From: Anaerolineales bacterium
Lineage (GTDB): Bacteria > Chloroflexota > Anaerolineae > 4572-78 > NAK82
Assembly: GCA_024643945.1 (NCBI GenBank)
Contig: JAHELX010000013.1
Location: forward strand, 15,036 to 29,404
DNA: 14,369 nt
Reading direction: 5' to 3'
The position numbers and the translations under genes were made by a program. This document shows positions 1 through 6,722 of the stretch, in pieces. The notes under the pieces are model-generated. The model worked only from the letters and a program-made list of their open reading frames with translations, was not told the DNA's origin and did not search any database. Numbering within the stretch: the stretch's first letter is position 1; each line of letters begins with the position of its first letter.

Positions 1-75
1 AATCCACTGTACGTGTTACCTGAGGGCCAGGGTGCTTTCGCTGTGGATGTGCGCGGCGTCCTGAATCAGCCCTAA
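1..75 (+). CDS. C-terminal end of an unidentified protein (partial)
   Basis: Frame 1 is open from the first base and ends at TAA 73-75, giving 24 residues that finish VDVRGVLNQP. The base composition is coding-like and the stop is followed by non-coding sequence, so this is probably the tail of a gene entering from the left. It converges on the SDR gene that ends at 144. Too little remains to assign a family, and a chance open stretch of this length cannot be excluded. Confidence 0.45.
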   Translation, partial: NPLYVLPEGQGAFAVDVRGVLNQP

Positions 76-143
76 ACACTAGTGCCCCATCAAAGTGACC
101 TTGATAAGTTAGATTCGGCCTCATGGGCGTAATCTGTATCATA

Positions 144-953
144 TCATAGTCCCTGTGATGGGGTACTGGCTATCGTCGCCGTGCCCGCGACGCTCATCCC
201 GCCGTCAATGAGCATCACCGCGCCGGTCATAAAGTCCGAGGCAGGCGAGGCCAGGTAGAGAGCCGCCGCCGTCAGGTCGTCTACCTCGCCGAAACGGCCC
301 ATGGGGGTGGCGGCCTGGATGCTCTTGGCAATGGAGTCTGTCTGCCACAATATGCTGCTGAAGCGGGTCTTGATCACGCCGGGTGCAATGGCGTTCACCT
401 GGATGTTGTGCGGTCCCAATTCCTGCGCCAGGGTCTGGGTCAACATCAGCACGGCCGCCTTGCTGACGCTATATATCCCCATGGCCGACATCGGCCTGAG
501 CCCGGCAATCGAGGCCAGGTTGATGATTTTACCACCGCCCCGCTTCTTCATCTCCGGCACGACCGCCTTGGCCACGCGGAAGTAGCCAATTACGTTCACG
601 TCGAGGATTTTCTGCCACTGGCCCTCGTCGGCGGTGAGGAGCGGGCCGAAATGAGGATTGGTCGCGGCGTTGTTAACCGCGATATCCACGCCGCCAAAGC
701 GTTCCACGCAGCGCGTCACCAGCGCGTTGATGGCGTCGGTTTCGCCGGTGTGGGCAGCGAGAGCCATCGCCTCGCCACCTCGCTCCTCGATTTTGGCCGC
801 CACCGCATCCAGTGCGGCTTGCTTGCGACTGCTAACTACTACCTTTGCACCGGCCTCGGCGAAGGCCGATGCGATCGCCTCACCAATCCCCTTCGATGCG
901 CCAGTGATCAGGGCCACTTTGCCCGTCAGATCAAAGTGTCCACGTGGGTCCAT
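144..953 (-). CDS. SDR family NAD(P)-dependent oxidoreductase (DHRS4-like)
   Basis: This is a classical short-chain dehydrogenase/reductase, a cytosolic enzyme that moves hydride between NAD(P) and an alcohol/carbonyl pair. The sequence shows the Rossmann motif TGASKGIG at residues 17-24, NNAA at 94-97, and the catalytic tetrad N120, S148, Y161 and K165 (YSVSK). It ends with the usual LIDGG segment, and its 269 residues are normal for the family. SSRK at the end of the second beta strand suggests a preference for NADP. The APGVIKTRF...ILW stretch resembles the DHRS4-like carbonyl reductase branch, but the substrate cannot be told. Two adjacent ATGs exist (956 and 953). The second is chosen because GGAGGT (964-959 on the minus strand) sits 5 bases from it and only 2 from the first. 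The gene stands alone between a convergent tail and a divergent neighbour. Confidence 0.93.
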   Translation of the reverse strand: MDPRGHFDLTGKVALITGASKGIGEAIASAFAEAGAKVVVSSRKQAALDAVAAKIEERGGEAMALAAHTGETDAINALVTRCVERFGGVDIAVNNAATNPHFGPLLTADEGQWQKILDVNVIGYFRVAKAVVPEMKKRGGGKIINLASIAGLRPMSAMGIYSVSKAAVLMLTQTLAQELGPHNIQVNAIAPGVIKTRFSSILWQTDSIAKSIQAATPMGRFGEVDDLTAAALYLASPASDFMTGAVMLIDGGMSVAGTATIASTPSQGL

Positions 954-966
954 CATGCACCTCCAT

Positions 967-998
967 TTGACTTTTTTCCAAACTTGATATTTGATAAT
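967..998 (+). promoter_or_regulatory. Weak candidate promoter for the HExxH-protein gene
   Basis: TTGACT (967-972) is a good -35 match. GATAAT (993-998) is the best -10 match nearby, but the 20-base spacing is longer than usual; TTGATA at 991-996 gives 18 bases with a poorer match. The site lies in the AT-rich part of the divergent gap, about 100 bases before the coding start at 1101. Confidence 0.22.
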
Positions 999-1100
999 TG
1001 CCCGCCCTTCTTACACCTGCCTAATCTGACCTCCCCGGCCGGCTGGCGCGAGCGAGACGGGCCGAGGAAGAGCAGGTAGTTACATTTGGGACTTGAGGTC

Positions 1101-2408
1101 ATGAGACGTAAAGCGAACAAACGTAAAGCCAGGCCATGGCGATGGCGGCTGCGGCGCGTTTTTTTCCTGATCATGTTGGTCCTGATTTTGAGATCCGCCA
1201 GCGTGCTCCCTGAAGAGGCATTCAACCTGCGCCTCTCGCCACTTATTGCTGGCCTACGCTTCGACTGGATCGGCTGGGAGACAGGCGCAGTATTAGGAGA
1301 AGCAAACTGGTGGCTGCGCGGGCATCCAGTCCCCGGCAACCAGGAAACGCAAAAAGCAGAGGTACTGGCTTTTCTGGACCGGCAAGAGCAAATCGCAGAA
1401 TTGGAGAAACGCATCCAGGCCGAGACCGACCGATTGCCCCAAACTGGCCCGGCCTCCTCTCTCGAGCAGTCTCCTGCGCTGTCGCCCTCCGTTGCCCCCC
1501 TTAAGAAGGAACTGGAAAAGCTACGACATCAGCAACAGGCAGCCGCCCCCCAGGTACAACGTACTATGGCAGCGCAGGTGAGCCAGGTTCTGGCCGACCA
1601 GGGATTTGGGCGCAGCGACCGGGCATGGCCACCAGTGGCCTTCCGCTTCAATAACCTGCCAACTGACCTGATCATCTCGCCCCGCGACAAGATTCGCATA
1701 TACCGGAGCATTGAGCTACTGCCAGACATCCCCGATACGAAACGAAACAGCCTGGAGGATACCATTGAAGCCCGCCTGGACATGTCGGCATTGGTAGTCG
1801 ACCTGGGCGGGATCGGGAGTTGGCCGACGATGATCATTGACACGGCGTCGTTGCAGAGCTTGCTGGACATTATCGCCCACGAATGGACTCACACCTATCT
1901 GTTTTTGCGGCCTCTAGGGCTGCATTATAGCGACAGCCAGGACCTGACCACGATGAACGAAACGGTCGCCTCCATGGTGGGCAGCGAAGTCGCCGACCTG
2001 GTAATGGCTCGCTATTACCCCGAGTTGGTGCCCCCCCCAGTGACGACACACAAGCCATCTCCTGAAGCGAGCAGTTCTCCCCATGAGGACTTTAACCAGG
2101 CGATGCGCCGCATCCGGTTGCATGTGGACCAGTTGCTAGCCGAAGGACATGTTTCGGAAGCGGAAACCTATATGGAAGCAGAACGACAAAAGCTGGTGAC
2201 AGAAGGCTACTACCTGCGCCGGCTTAATCAGGCTTACTTCGCCTTCCACGGCAGCTACGCCACCAGCCCCGCCTCGGTAGACCCAATCGGCCCCTGGATG
2301 GGCGAGCTGCGCGCCCAAAGTGGCTCGCTGAAAGCCTTCCTTGGCCGGGCCGCCCAAATGCGCAGTCTTGGTGATCTGTTGCACGCTCTGAGCAAAAGCG
2401 AGCCATAG
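1101..2408 (+). CDS. Membrane-anchored HExxH metallopeptidase-like protein
   Basis: I cannot name the family. The 435-residue product starts with a very basic segment (residues 1-19, rich in Arg and Lys), followed by one hydrophobic helix (about 20-34). It is therefore probably tethered to the inner membrane with the bulk outside (positive-inside rule). Residues 93-145 are charged and coiled-coil-like, split by a Pro/Ser-rich patch. HEWTH at 260-264 is a zincin HExxH motif, and NETVA at 286-290 supplies a plausible glutamate third ligand (E287), as in gluzincins. A second Pro/Ser-rich segment lies near 310-328 and a helical C-terminus follows. The start is uncertain. ATG 1101 has GAGG only 2 bases upstream, while an in-frame TTG at 1086 has AGG 9 bases upstream and would add five residues. 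The product is probably a zinc peptidase, substrate unknown. It begins a plus-strand group with a PAP2 protein and an archaemetzincin-like protein. Confidence 0.8.
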   Translation: MRRKANKRKARPWRWRLRRVFFLIMLVLILRSASVLPEEAFNLRLSPLIAGLRFDWIGWETGAVLGEANWWLRGHPVPGNQETQKAEVLAFLDRQEQIAELEKRIQAETDRLPQTGPASSLEQSPALSPSVAPLKKELEKLRHQQQAAAPQVQRTMAAQVSQVLADQGFGRSDRAWPPVAFRFNNLPTDLIISPRDKIRIYRSIELLPDIPDTKRNSLEDTIEARLDMSALVVDLGGIGSWPTMIIDTASLQSLLDIIAHEWTHTYLFLRPLGLHYSDSQDLTTMNETVASMVGSEVADLVMARYYPELVPPPVTTHKPSPEASSSPHEDFNQAMRRIRLHVDQLLAEGHVSEAETYMEAERQKLVTEGYYLRRLNQAYFAFHGSYATSPASVDPIGPWMGELRAQSGSLKAFLGRAAQMRSLGDLLHALSKSEP

Positions 2409-2426
2409 CCAATCTACTCAATACAT

Positions 2427-2455
2427 TTTATGTTTCACCCTTTTTGATTTATAAT
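2427..2455 (+). promoter_or_regulatory. Candidate promoter of the PAP2 gene
   Basis: TATAAT at 2450-2455 is a perfect -10 hexamer in the AT-rich gap after the HExxH gene. TTTATG (2427-2432) lies 17 bases upstream as a weak -35. The start of transcription would fall near 2462, about 26 bases before the PAP2 start codon. This suggests that the PAP2 and archaemetzincin-like genes can be transcribed apart from the gene before them. Confidence 0.5.
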
Positions 2456-2487
2456 CAGTAACTCCATCAACCTATGCCAAGGAGCCT

Positions 2488-3156
2488 ATGGACCACAATC
2501 CCGTCTCCGAAACCTACTTGACGCCCGCCCAACGCCGTATCCTGTTTCTCACACTCCTGGCTGTACTTAGCTTGTATCTGGCCATTAACCGACTAATGAG
2601 CTGGCAGGGCGATGGCACGACCGTCGAAATCTGGCTAGACCGATATGTGCCATTTTGGCCTATCTGGGGCGTGCCCTATGTACTCAGCATTCTTTGGTGG
2701 GGAGTAGCCGCTTTGTGGGCCTACTTGAAAATGGAAGACTCACTGTACGTGGCCTTTATTACAGGCTGGATCAGCGCCTGCCTCATCGGCTACGCCATCT
2801 TTATCTTCTATCCCAATTATATGGTCCGTCCCCAGGTGACCGGCACCGGCTGGGCGGAGGGGTTGATCCGTTTCATTTACGCTAACGACCGGACTTACAA
2901 CGCTTTTCCCAGCCAGCACCTATGGGATACCGTGATCATCACTCTTATCTGGAGTCGCTGGAAGCCCAAGTGGCGTTGGTTGCTCTGGGGTCTCACGTTA
3001 ATTGTAGCAATGTCCACTCTGTTCACCGGTCAGCACTGGATCATGGACGTCATTGGCGGCACCTTATTGGCGATGGTAGGCTATTGTATCGGCCTGATGG
3101 TTGCCGCGCGCCTGACCTCAATCCCCCAGCGATGGTCAGACCAGGCTGGCCGATAA
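2488..3156 (+). CDS. PAP2-superfamily membrane phosphatase/phosphotransferase
   Basis: This is an integral membrane protein of 222 residues with about six hydrophobic helices (roughly 17-34, 56-80, 86-108, 145-156, 162-180 and 186-207). It carries the two downstream PAP2 catalytic motifs: PSQH at 141-144 and GQHWIMD at 181-187, giving S142, H144, H183 and D187. The histidine pair forms the phospho-enzyme intermediate in this superfamily. The upstream KxxxxxxRP motif is not obvious. The FPSQH spelling and overall layout resemble the Aur1/inositol-phosphotransferase-like branch more than a classical phosphatidate phosphatase. It probably removes or transfers a lipid phosphate at the outer face of the membrane; substrate unknown. 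The start is supported by AAGGAG (2479-2484) just before ATG 2488. It is followed after 22 bases by the archaemetzincin-like gene, so the two are probably co-transcribed. Confidence 0.87.
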   Translation: MDHNPVSETYLTPAQRRILFLTLLAVLSLYLAINRLMSWQGDGTTVEIWLDRYVPFWPIWGVPYVLSILWWGVAALWAYLKMEDSLYVAFITGWISACLIGYAIFIFYPNYMVRPQVTGTGWAEGLIRFIYANDRTYNAFPSQHLWDTVIITLIWSRWKPKWRWLLWGLTLIVAMSTLFTGQHWIMDVIGGTLLAMVGYCIGLMVAARLTSIPQRWSDQAGR

Positions 3157-3178
3157 CGACTCGTCCCAGGATGGTTAC

Positions 3179-3877
3179 GTGAAAACGTTTATCTCTCTCA
3201 CCTGGACTGAGAACGTCAGCGACAGTCAGGCAAAAGTCCTGATATACACCGTCTCTGAAATAATGATCCGCGTGGGCGAACGAATCGGGCCCTGGTTCCA
3301 ATCCCAGATATTACCCACTGTCCGCCCTTTCGGTGACTGGACAATTCCAGCGATGCCGCCTGGGTCGGCTTACTCCAGCGTAGGTTGGTATCTGGACCAC
3401 GCCCGCACCGCAGACGGTAAGAGCATTGACGGGCGCGCCTATCTGCGGCTGGTAGAGTTAGAGCCCTGGCAGAGCTCAACACCCCACTTCGACGTGGCCC
3501 TCATTGCCGAGGAACTGGTCGACGCGGAAGGGCAGTCGATACTGAACGTGGCCCTGCCCGGGCTGGCCAGCGTAGCTTCAACCTATCATGTGCAGCGACT
3601 GGGAAGTCAGGAAGCCCAGATCCTGGGACTACGCCACCTGGTCACCCACGCCACGGGCCGGGCAGTCGGCCTTCCCCTGCCGACACGTTCAACGAACGTC
3701 ACATCCCACGGCAATGATCTGTATTGCACAAACCTGTGCGCTATGCGCCCCTGCATGCATCTGCGCGATTTGCTAGAATACGGCATGGAGGGAGCTAACC
3801 AACCCAGCCTCCTTTGCGATGTCTGCGAGCACGAGTTGGACTCAATACTTATTGGGTCCAACTACGGCTTGAATTGA
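3179..3877 (+). CDS. Archaemetzincin-like protein with degenerate active site
   Basis: This is a 232-residue protein starting at GTG 3179, with AGG (3168-3170) 8 bases upstream. Its C-terminal half follows the archaemetzincin (AmzA) pattern HExxHxxGxxH...CxxxxC..M...CxxC. The sequence has H153, H157 and G160 with the right spacing, a preceding VASTYHV stretch like that before the zinc helix, C187-x4-C192 followed at once by M193, and CDVC at 213-216. The catalytic glutamate is Leu (L154) and the third histidine is Val (V163). The family's peptidase chemistry should therefore be lost, while the four-cysteine structural zinc site (C187, C192, C213, C216) looks kept. An extra C183 is present. 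It may be a pseudo-enzyme that binds a partner or peptide. No signal peptide or membrane helix is visible, so a cytosolic location is likely. The assignment rests on motif spacing only. Confidence 0.72.
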   Translation: MKTFISLTWTENVSDSQAKVLIYTVSEIMIRVGERIGPWFQSQILPTVRPFGDWTIPAMPPGSAYSSVGWYLDHARTADGKSIDGRAYLRLVELEPWQSSTPHFDVALIAEELVDAEGQSILNVALPGLASVASTYHVQRLGSQEAQILGLRHLVTHATGRAVGLPLPTRSTNVTSHGNDLYCTNLCAMRPCMHLRDLLEYGMEGANQPSLLCDVCEHELDSILIGSNYGLN

Positions 3878-3888
3878 TGCGGCATCAA
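3874..3888. terminator. Weak candidate stem-loop between convergent genes
   Basis: TTGATG (3874-3879) and CATCAA (3883-3888) form a 6-base-pair stem around a 3-base loop that includes the stop codon of the archaemetzincin-like gene. It lies between two converging genes, where a shared terminator would be expected. No T-run follows on either strand, so intrinsic termination is doubtful. Confidence 0.2.
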
Positions 3889-3913
3889 TCCCCCGCCTGG
3901 CGATCCCATCAGA

Positions 3914-5116
3914 TCAAGGCATCATCAACACCTCTTGCGCGCGTTCTAGAGCCCAATCAATCTCTTCCCGGGTGATGACGAGGGGAGGCGCGAAACGGAT
4001 GACGTGGGTATGCGTCTCTTTGGCCAGAACCCCGCGCCCCTGCAAAGCCTCGCAAAAGCGACGGGCACCGCCAGCCTCGGGATATAGCTCTACGCCGATA
4101 AGCAAACCCTTACCGCGAACTTCTTTCACGTGCGGGGAGTTGATCTCTACTAATCGCTCCTGGAAATATTCACCCATGCGAGCTGCATTTTCGATCATGC
4201 CCTCTTCCACCAGTACCTTCAGCGCCGTTCGTGCCACGGCGCAACCCAGCGGATTGCCGCCAAAGGTGGAGCCGTGGTCACCTGGCCCGAAGACGCCCAG
4301 CACCTCGCGCGGCGACAGCACCAGCGACACCGGATACGCTCCGCCCGAGAGCGCCTTACCCAGGATCATGACGTCAGGCCTCACGTCCTCGTGGTCGCAG
4401 CCAAAAAGCCGCCCGGTACGTCCCAGACCAGTCTGGATTTCGTCGGCCATCATCAGCACATTATGCTCGGTACAAATCTCTCGAACGGCCCGCAGGTAGC
4501 CCTGCGGCGGCACGACCACGCCTCCTTCACCTTGAATTGGCTCGAATAGGAAGGCGACGGTGTTGGGAGTAATGGCGGCTCGCAGCGCCTCGGCCTCGCC
4601 GTAGGGGATGGTCACAAAGCCAGGGGTAAAAGGCGCAAAACCGGCCTTGTATTGGGGCTCACTAGAAAAGGAGATGACTGTCAGTGTACGCCCGTGGAAA
4701 TTGCCGGCACAGGTAATGATCTCTGCCTGACCATCCGGCACCCCTTTGACGGTGTAACCCCACTTGCGCGCGGTTTTGATAGCCGTCTCCACTGCCTCGG
4801 CACCGGTGTTCATCGGCAAAGCCATCTCATAGCCGGCTAGCTCGCACACCTCCTGGTAAAAGAGGGGAAGTTGGTCATTGCGAAAAGCACGCGAAGTGAG
4901 GGTGAGGTTCTGCGCCTGCGACACCAGCGTCTCAATGATGCGCGGATGACAATGCCCCTGATTCAGCGCGGAATACGCACTCAGGCAATCCAGGTAGCGA
5001 TTGCCCTCGACGTCATAAACCCAAACTCCCTCACCCCGCTGGATGACAACATCCAGCGGACGATAATTATGGGCACCGTATCTTTCTTCTAGCTCGATCA
5101 GCTCGTGAGTCTTCAT
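3914..5116 (-). CDS. rocD: Ornithine--oxo-acid aminotransferase
   Basis: This enzyme converts L-ornithine plus 2-oxoglutarate to glutamate-5-semialdehyde and glutamate with pyridoxal phosphate, linking arginine breakdown to proline and glutamate in the cytosol. It belongs to class III aminotransferases. Visible features are the ERYGAHNY start typical of RocD, the GAEAVE cofactor loop (105-110), FHGRT (140-144), the EPIQGEGG stretch (192-199), D225 in ADEIQTG, the Schiff-base lysine K254 in LGKALSGG, and STFGGNP (283-289). Its 400 residues match the family. ATG 5116 is chosen because AAGGAGGT (5132-5125 on the minus strand) lies 8 bases upstream; an in-frame start at 5137 is possible but has no such site. 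The gene is monocistronic, converges on the archaemetzincin-like gene and diverges from the repair operon. No proline or arginine gene is beside it. Confidence 0.96.
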   Translation of the reverse strand: MKTHELIELEERYGAHNYRPLDVVIQRGEGVWVYDVEGNRYLDCLSAYSALNQGHCHPRIIETLVSQAQNLTLTSRAFRNDQLPLFYQEVCELAGYEMALPMNTGAEAVETAIKTARKWGYTVKGVPDGQAEIITCAGNFHGRTLTVISFSSEPQYKAGFAPFTPGFVTIPYGEAEALRAAITPNTVAFLFEPIQGEGGVVVPPQGYLRAVREICTEHNVLMMADEIQTGLGRTGRLFGCDHEDVRPDVMILGKALSGGAYPVSLVLSPREVLGVFGPGDHGSTFGGNPLGCAVARTALKVLVEEGMIENAARMGEYFQERLVEINSPHVKEVRGKGLLIGVELYPEAGGARRFCEALQGRGVLAKETHTHVIRFAPPLVITREEIDWALERAQEVLMMP

Positions 5117-5184
5117 TGAAATTGACCTCCTTGTCAAGTTTACTCGTCAATATTCCCCAGGCTCCCTCAATCTGTTATAGTGTC

Positions 5185-5353
5185 CCACCCAACCGGGACC
5201 GCAGGCCCGGTGGAAAAAGGTGCTCGGATCGTCTCAAGGGCGAAGAGCCTGTGGAAGTTCAGTGTATTACGAGTACCGCCTAAGAGCAAATATGGAAGCG
5301 AAACATAGACCACTGCAGCCGAGGTTCGGGAAAACTGAACAAACGGTCTAATG
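5185..5353 (+). ncRNA. Possible structured RNA or leader in the rocD/mre11 gap (unassigned)
   Basis: The 304 bases between rocD and the mre11-like gene hold no convincing gene but several inverted repeats. ACCGGG 5192-5197 pairs with CCCGGT 5206-5211 and extends inward by CC/GG around a 3-base loop. GTTCAGT 5258-5264 matches ACTGAAC 5333-5339. TAGACC 5306-5311 matches GGTCTA 5345-5350, extended by CA/TG, and encloses smaller CAG/CTG and CCGA/TCGG pairs. The last two arrangements compete with each other, as in a switch. TATAGT at 5176-5181 could serve as a -10 for a plus-strand transcript, but no good -35 precedes it. I checked by eye for signatures of RNase P RNA, tmRNA and SRP RNA and found none. 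A 6S-like RNA cannot be excluded. The stretch could equally be rocD leader or ordinary spacer. Confidence 0.25.
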
Positions 5354-5355
5354 AC

Positions 5356-5384
5356 TTGCCCTCAATAGGCGTCTGTGATAGACT
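5356..5384 (+). promoter_or_regulatory. Candidate promoter of the mre11-rad50-nurA operon
   Basis: TTGCCC (5356-5361) and TAGACT (5379-5384) are separated by exactly 17 bases. A TG dinucleotide at 5376-5377 sits one base before the -10, an extended -10 arrangement. The expected transcription start near 5391 gives a leader of about 30 bases before ATG 5421. Confidence 0.45.
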
Positions 5385-5420
5385 ATTCGCATCTCACGTA
5401 GTGCGCGGTGTGCTAACAGG

Positions 5421-6722
5421 ATGAAATGTAAATTCCTCCACGTCTCCGACCTTCACCTCGGCTACCAGCAATACAACCACAAGGAACGCTTCAACGACTT
5501 TGGCCACGCCTTTCTATATATCGTGGATCAGGCCGTCTCTGAGCAAGTCGACTTCGTGGTCCTGGGTGGCGATCTTTTTCAGAAACGCGCCATTGACCCC
5601 CCGACGCTAATCCAGGCCGTCGAAGGATTGGGCCGGCTGAAAGAAGCCGGCATCCCGGTCGCCGCCGTTGAGGGTAACCACGAGCGTGCCCACTACCGAG
5701 ATGTCTTTTCGTGGATGGACTTTCTGGCCGACCGGGACTACCTGTCGCTACTGAACCCAACCTCGTTCAAAGAGGGCGTGCCGGCACTGACGCCATGGGA
5801 CGGCACGGGCGGCGCCTACCTGGACCTGACCCCCTCCAGGAATCCGATCGAGGGCCGCGTTCGCATCTACGGCCTTAAATATTACGGCGCGTCCACCTCC
5901 CGCGTGGTTGAGGGCCTGATCAAGGCCCTGGCCGATATGGATCACAGCGATATCGAGTATGTGGTACTGGTGATGCACGCCGGATTGGAAGGTGTGCTGC
6001 CTCACTACTCGGCCACACTAACCTACAGCCAGATGGCACCATTATATGATTATGTAAACTATTTAGCCCTGGGACATATCCACAAACCCTTTGAGCGAGA
6101 GGGCTGGATCTACAACCCCGGCTCCCCGGAGACTTGTGGCATGGACGAGGCCGCCTGGCCCGATCGCGGCTATTACCTGGTGGAGGTCGACACCGAGCCT
6201 CCTGACGGAGCGCGACAGACCGTCAAACACATCGCGAGGCTGGTCCGCAACCCACGCCGCCCTTTCTTGCGCCTATCATTCAGCGTGGAGACGTGCGACA
6301 ATCCCGAGGCCCTGTACGCCGCCGCCGAGAAGTTCGCCAGAAGCGAATCAGCAGAGGCAGCCGGACACACTGGCAGCGCTCAGCCCGTGGTTGAAATGGC
6401 CTTAGAAGGCGTCCTCCCTTTTGACCGCCGCGAGCTGGACATGAAGCGCTTAGAGGTCATCGTCCAGTCTACCTTTGATCCCCTACTGGTTCGCGTCACC
6501 AACCGCACCGTGCCCACTGAGTATGAAGTCAGCGGCGACGAATCCAAATCGCGCGCCGAGCTGGAGCGCGAAGTGTTAGAAGACCTGGTGGAACGCGACG
6601 CTCGCTACCGGCCGGCTGCCGCCGAATGGGCCGACCTCACCCTCAACGTGAAGCGCATGGTATTGGAAGAGACCTCACCGGAAGGGATCGTGGAGTATCT
6701 TCAATCAGCGAAGGTGTCGTGA
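5421..6722 (+). CDS. Mre11/SbcD-family double-strand-break repair exonuclease
   Basis: This is the calcineurin-like nuclease subunit of an Mre11-Rad50 (SbcD-SbcC) complex, which resects and trims DNA ends with two manganese ions. The phosphoesterase motifs appear in order: SDLH (D10, H12), GGDLF (D51), GNHE (N86, H87), VMHAGLEG (H186) and LGHIH (H219, H221), followed by NPGSPE (232-237). The capping region and a charged helical C-terminus (about 375-430), the usual place for Rad50 binding, complete the 433 residues. Only a weak AGG directly abuts ATG 5421, so translation initiation may be inefficient. The start is kept because the first beta strand (KCKFLHVSD) begins there. The stop overlaps the rad50 start by one base (TGATG), indicating coupled translation of partner subunits. 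Confidence 0.95.
   Translation: MKCKFLHVSDLHLGYQQYNHKERFNDFGHAFLYIVDQAVSEQVDFVVLGGDLFQKRAIDPPTLIQAVEGLGRLKEAGIPVAAVEGNHERAHYRDVFSWMDFLADRDYLSLLNPTSFKEGVPALTPWDGTGGAYLDLTPSRNPIEGRVRIYGLKYYGASTSRVVEGLIKALADMDHSDIEYVVLVMHAGLEGVLPHYSATLTYSQMAPLYDYVNYLALGHIHKPFEREGWIYNPGSPETCGMDEAAWPDRGYYLVEVDTEPPDGARQTVKHIARLVRNPRRPFLRLSFSVETCDNPEALYAAAEKFARSESAEAAGHTGSAQPVVEMALEGVLPFDRRELDMKRLEVIVQSTFDPLLVRVTNRTVPTEYEVSGDESKSRAELEREVLEDLVERDARYRPAAAEWADLTLNVKRMVLEETSPEGIVEYLQSAKVS

Noticed and set aside
85..163. CCCCATCA (85-92) and TGATGGGG (156-163) inverted repeat near the convergent gene ends
   Set aside because: The 63-base loop and lack of a T-run argue against a terminator; one arm lies within the SDR coding sequence.
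5292..5351. A 19-codon frame (ATG 5292 to TAA) in the rocD/mre11 gap
   Set aside because: No ribosome binding site, no family resemblance, and it overlaps the inverted repeats; chance is more likely.
6626..6721. Longer rad50 start at 6626
   Set aside because: It would add 32 residues lying inside mre11 and ahead of the conserved first strand (LITRIELQN); ATG 6722 has the overlap typical of coupled subunits.
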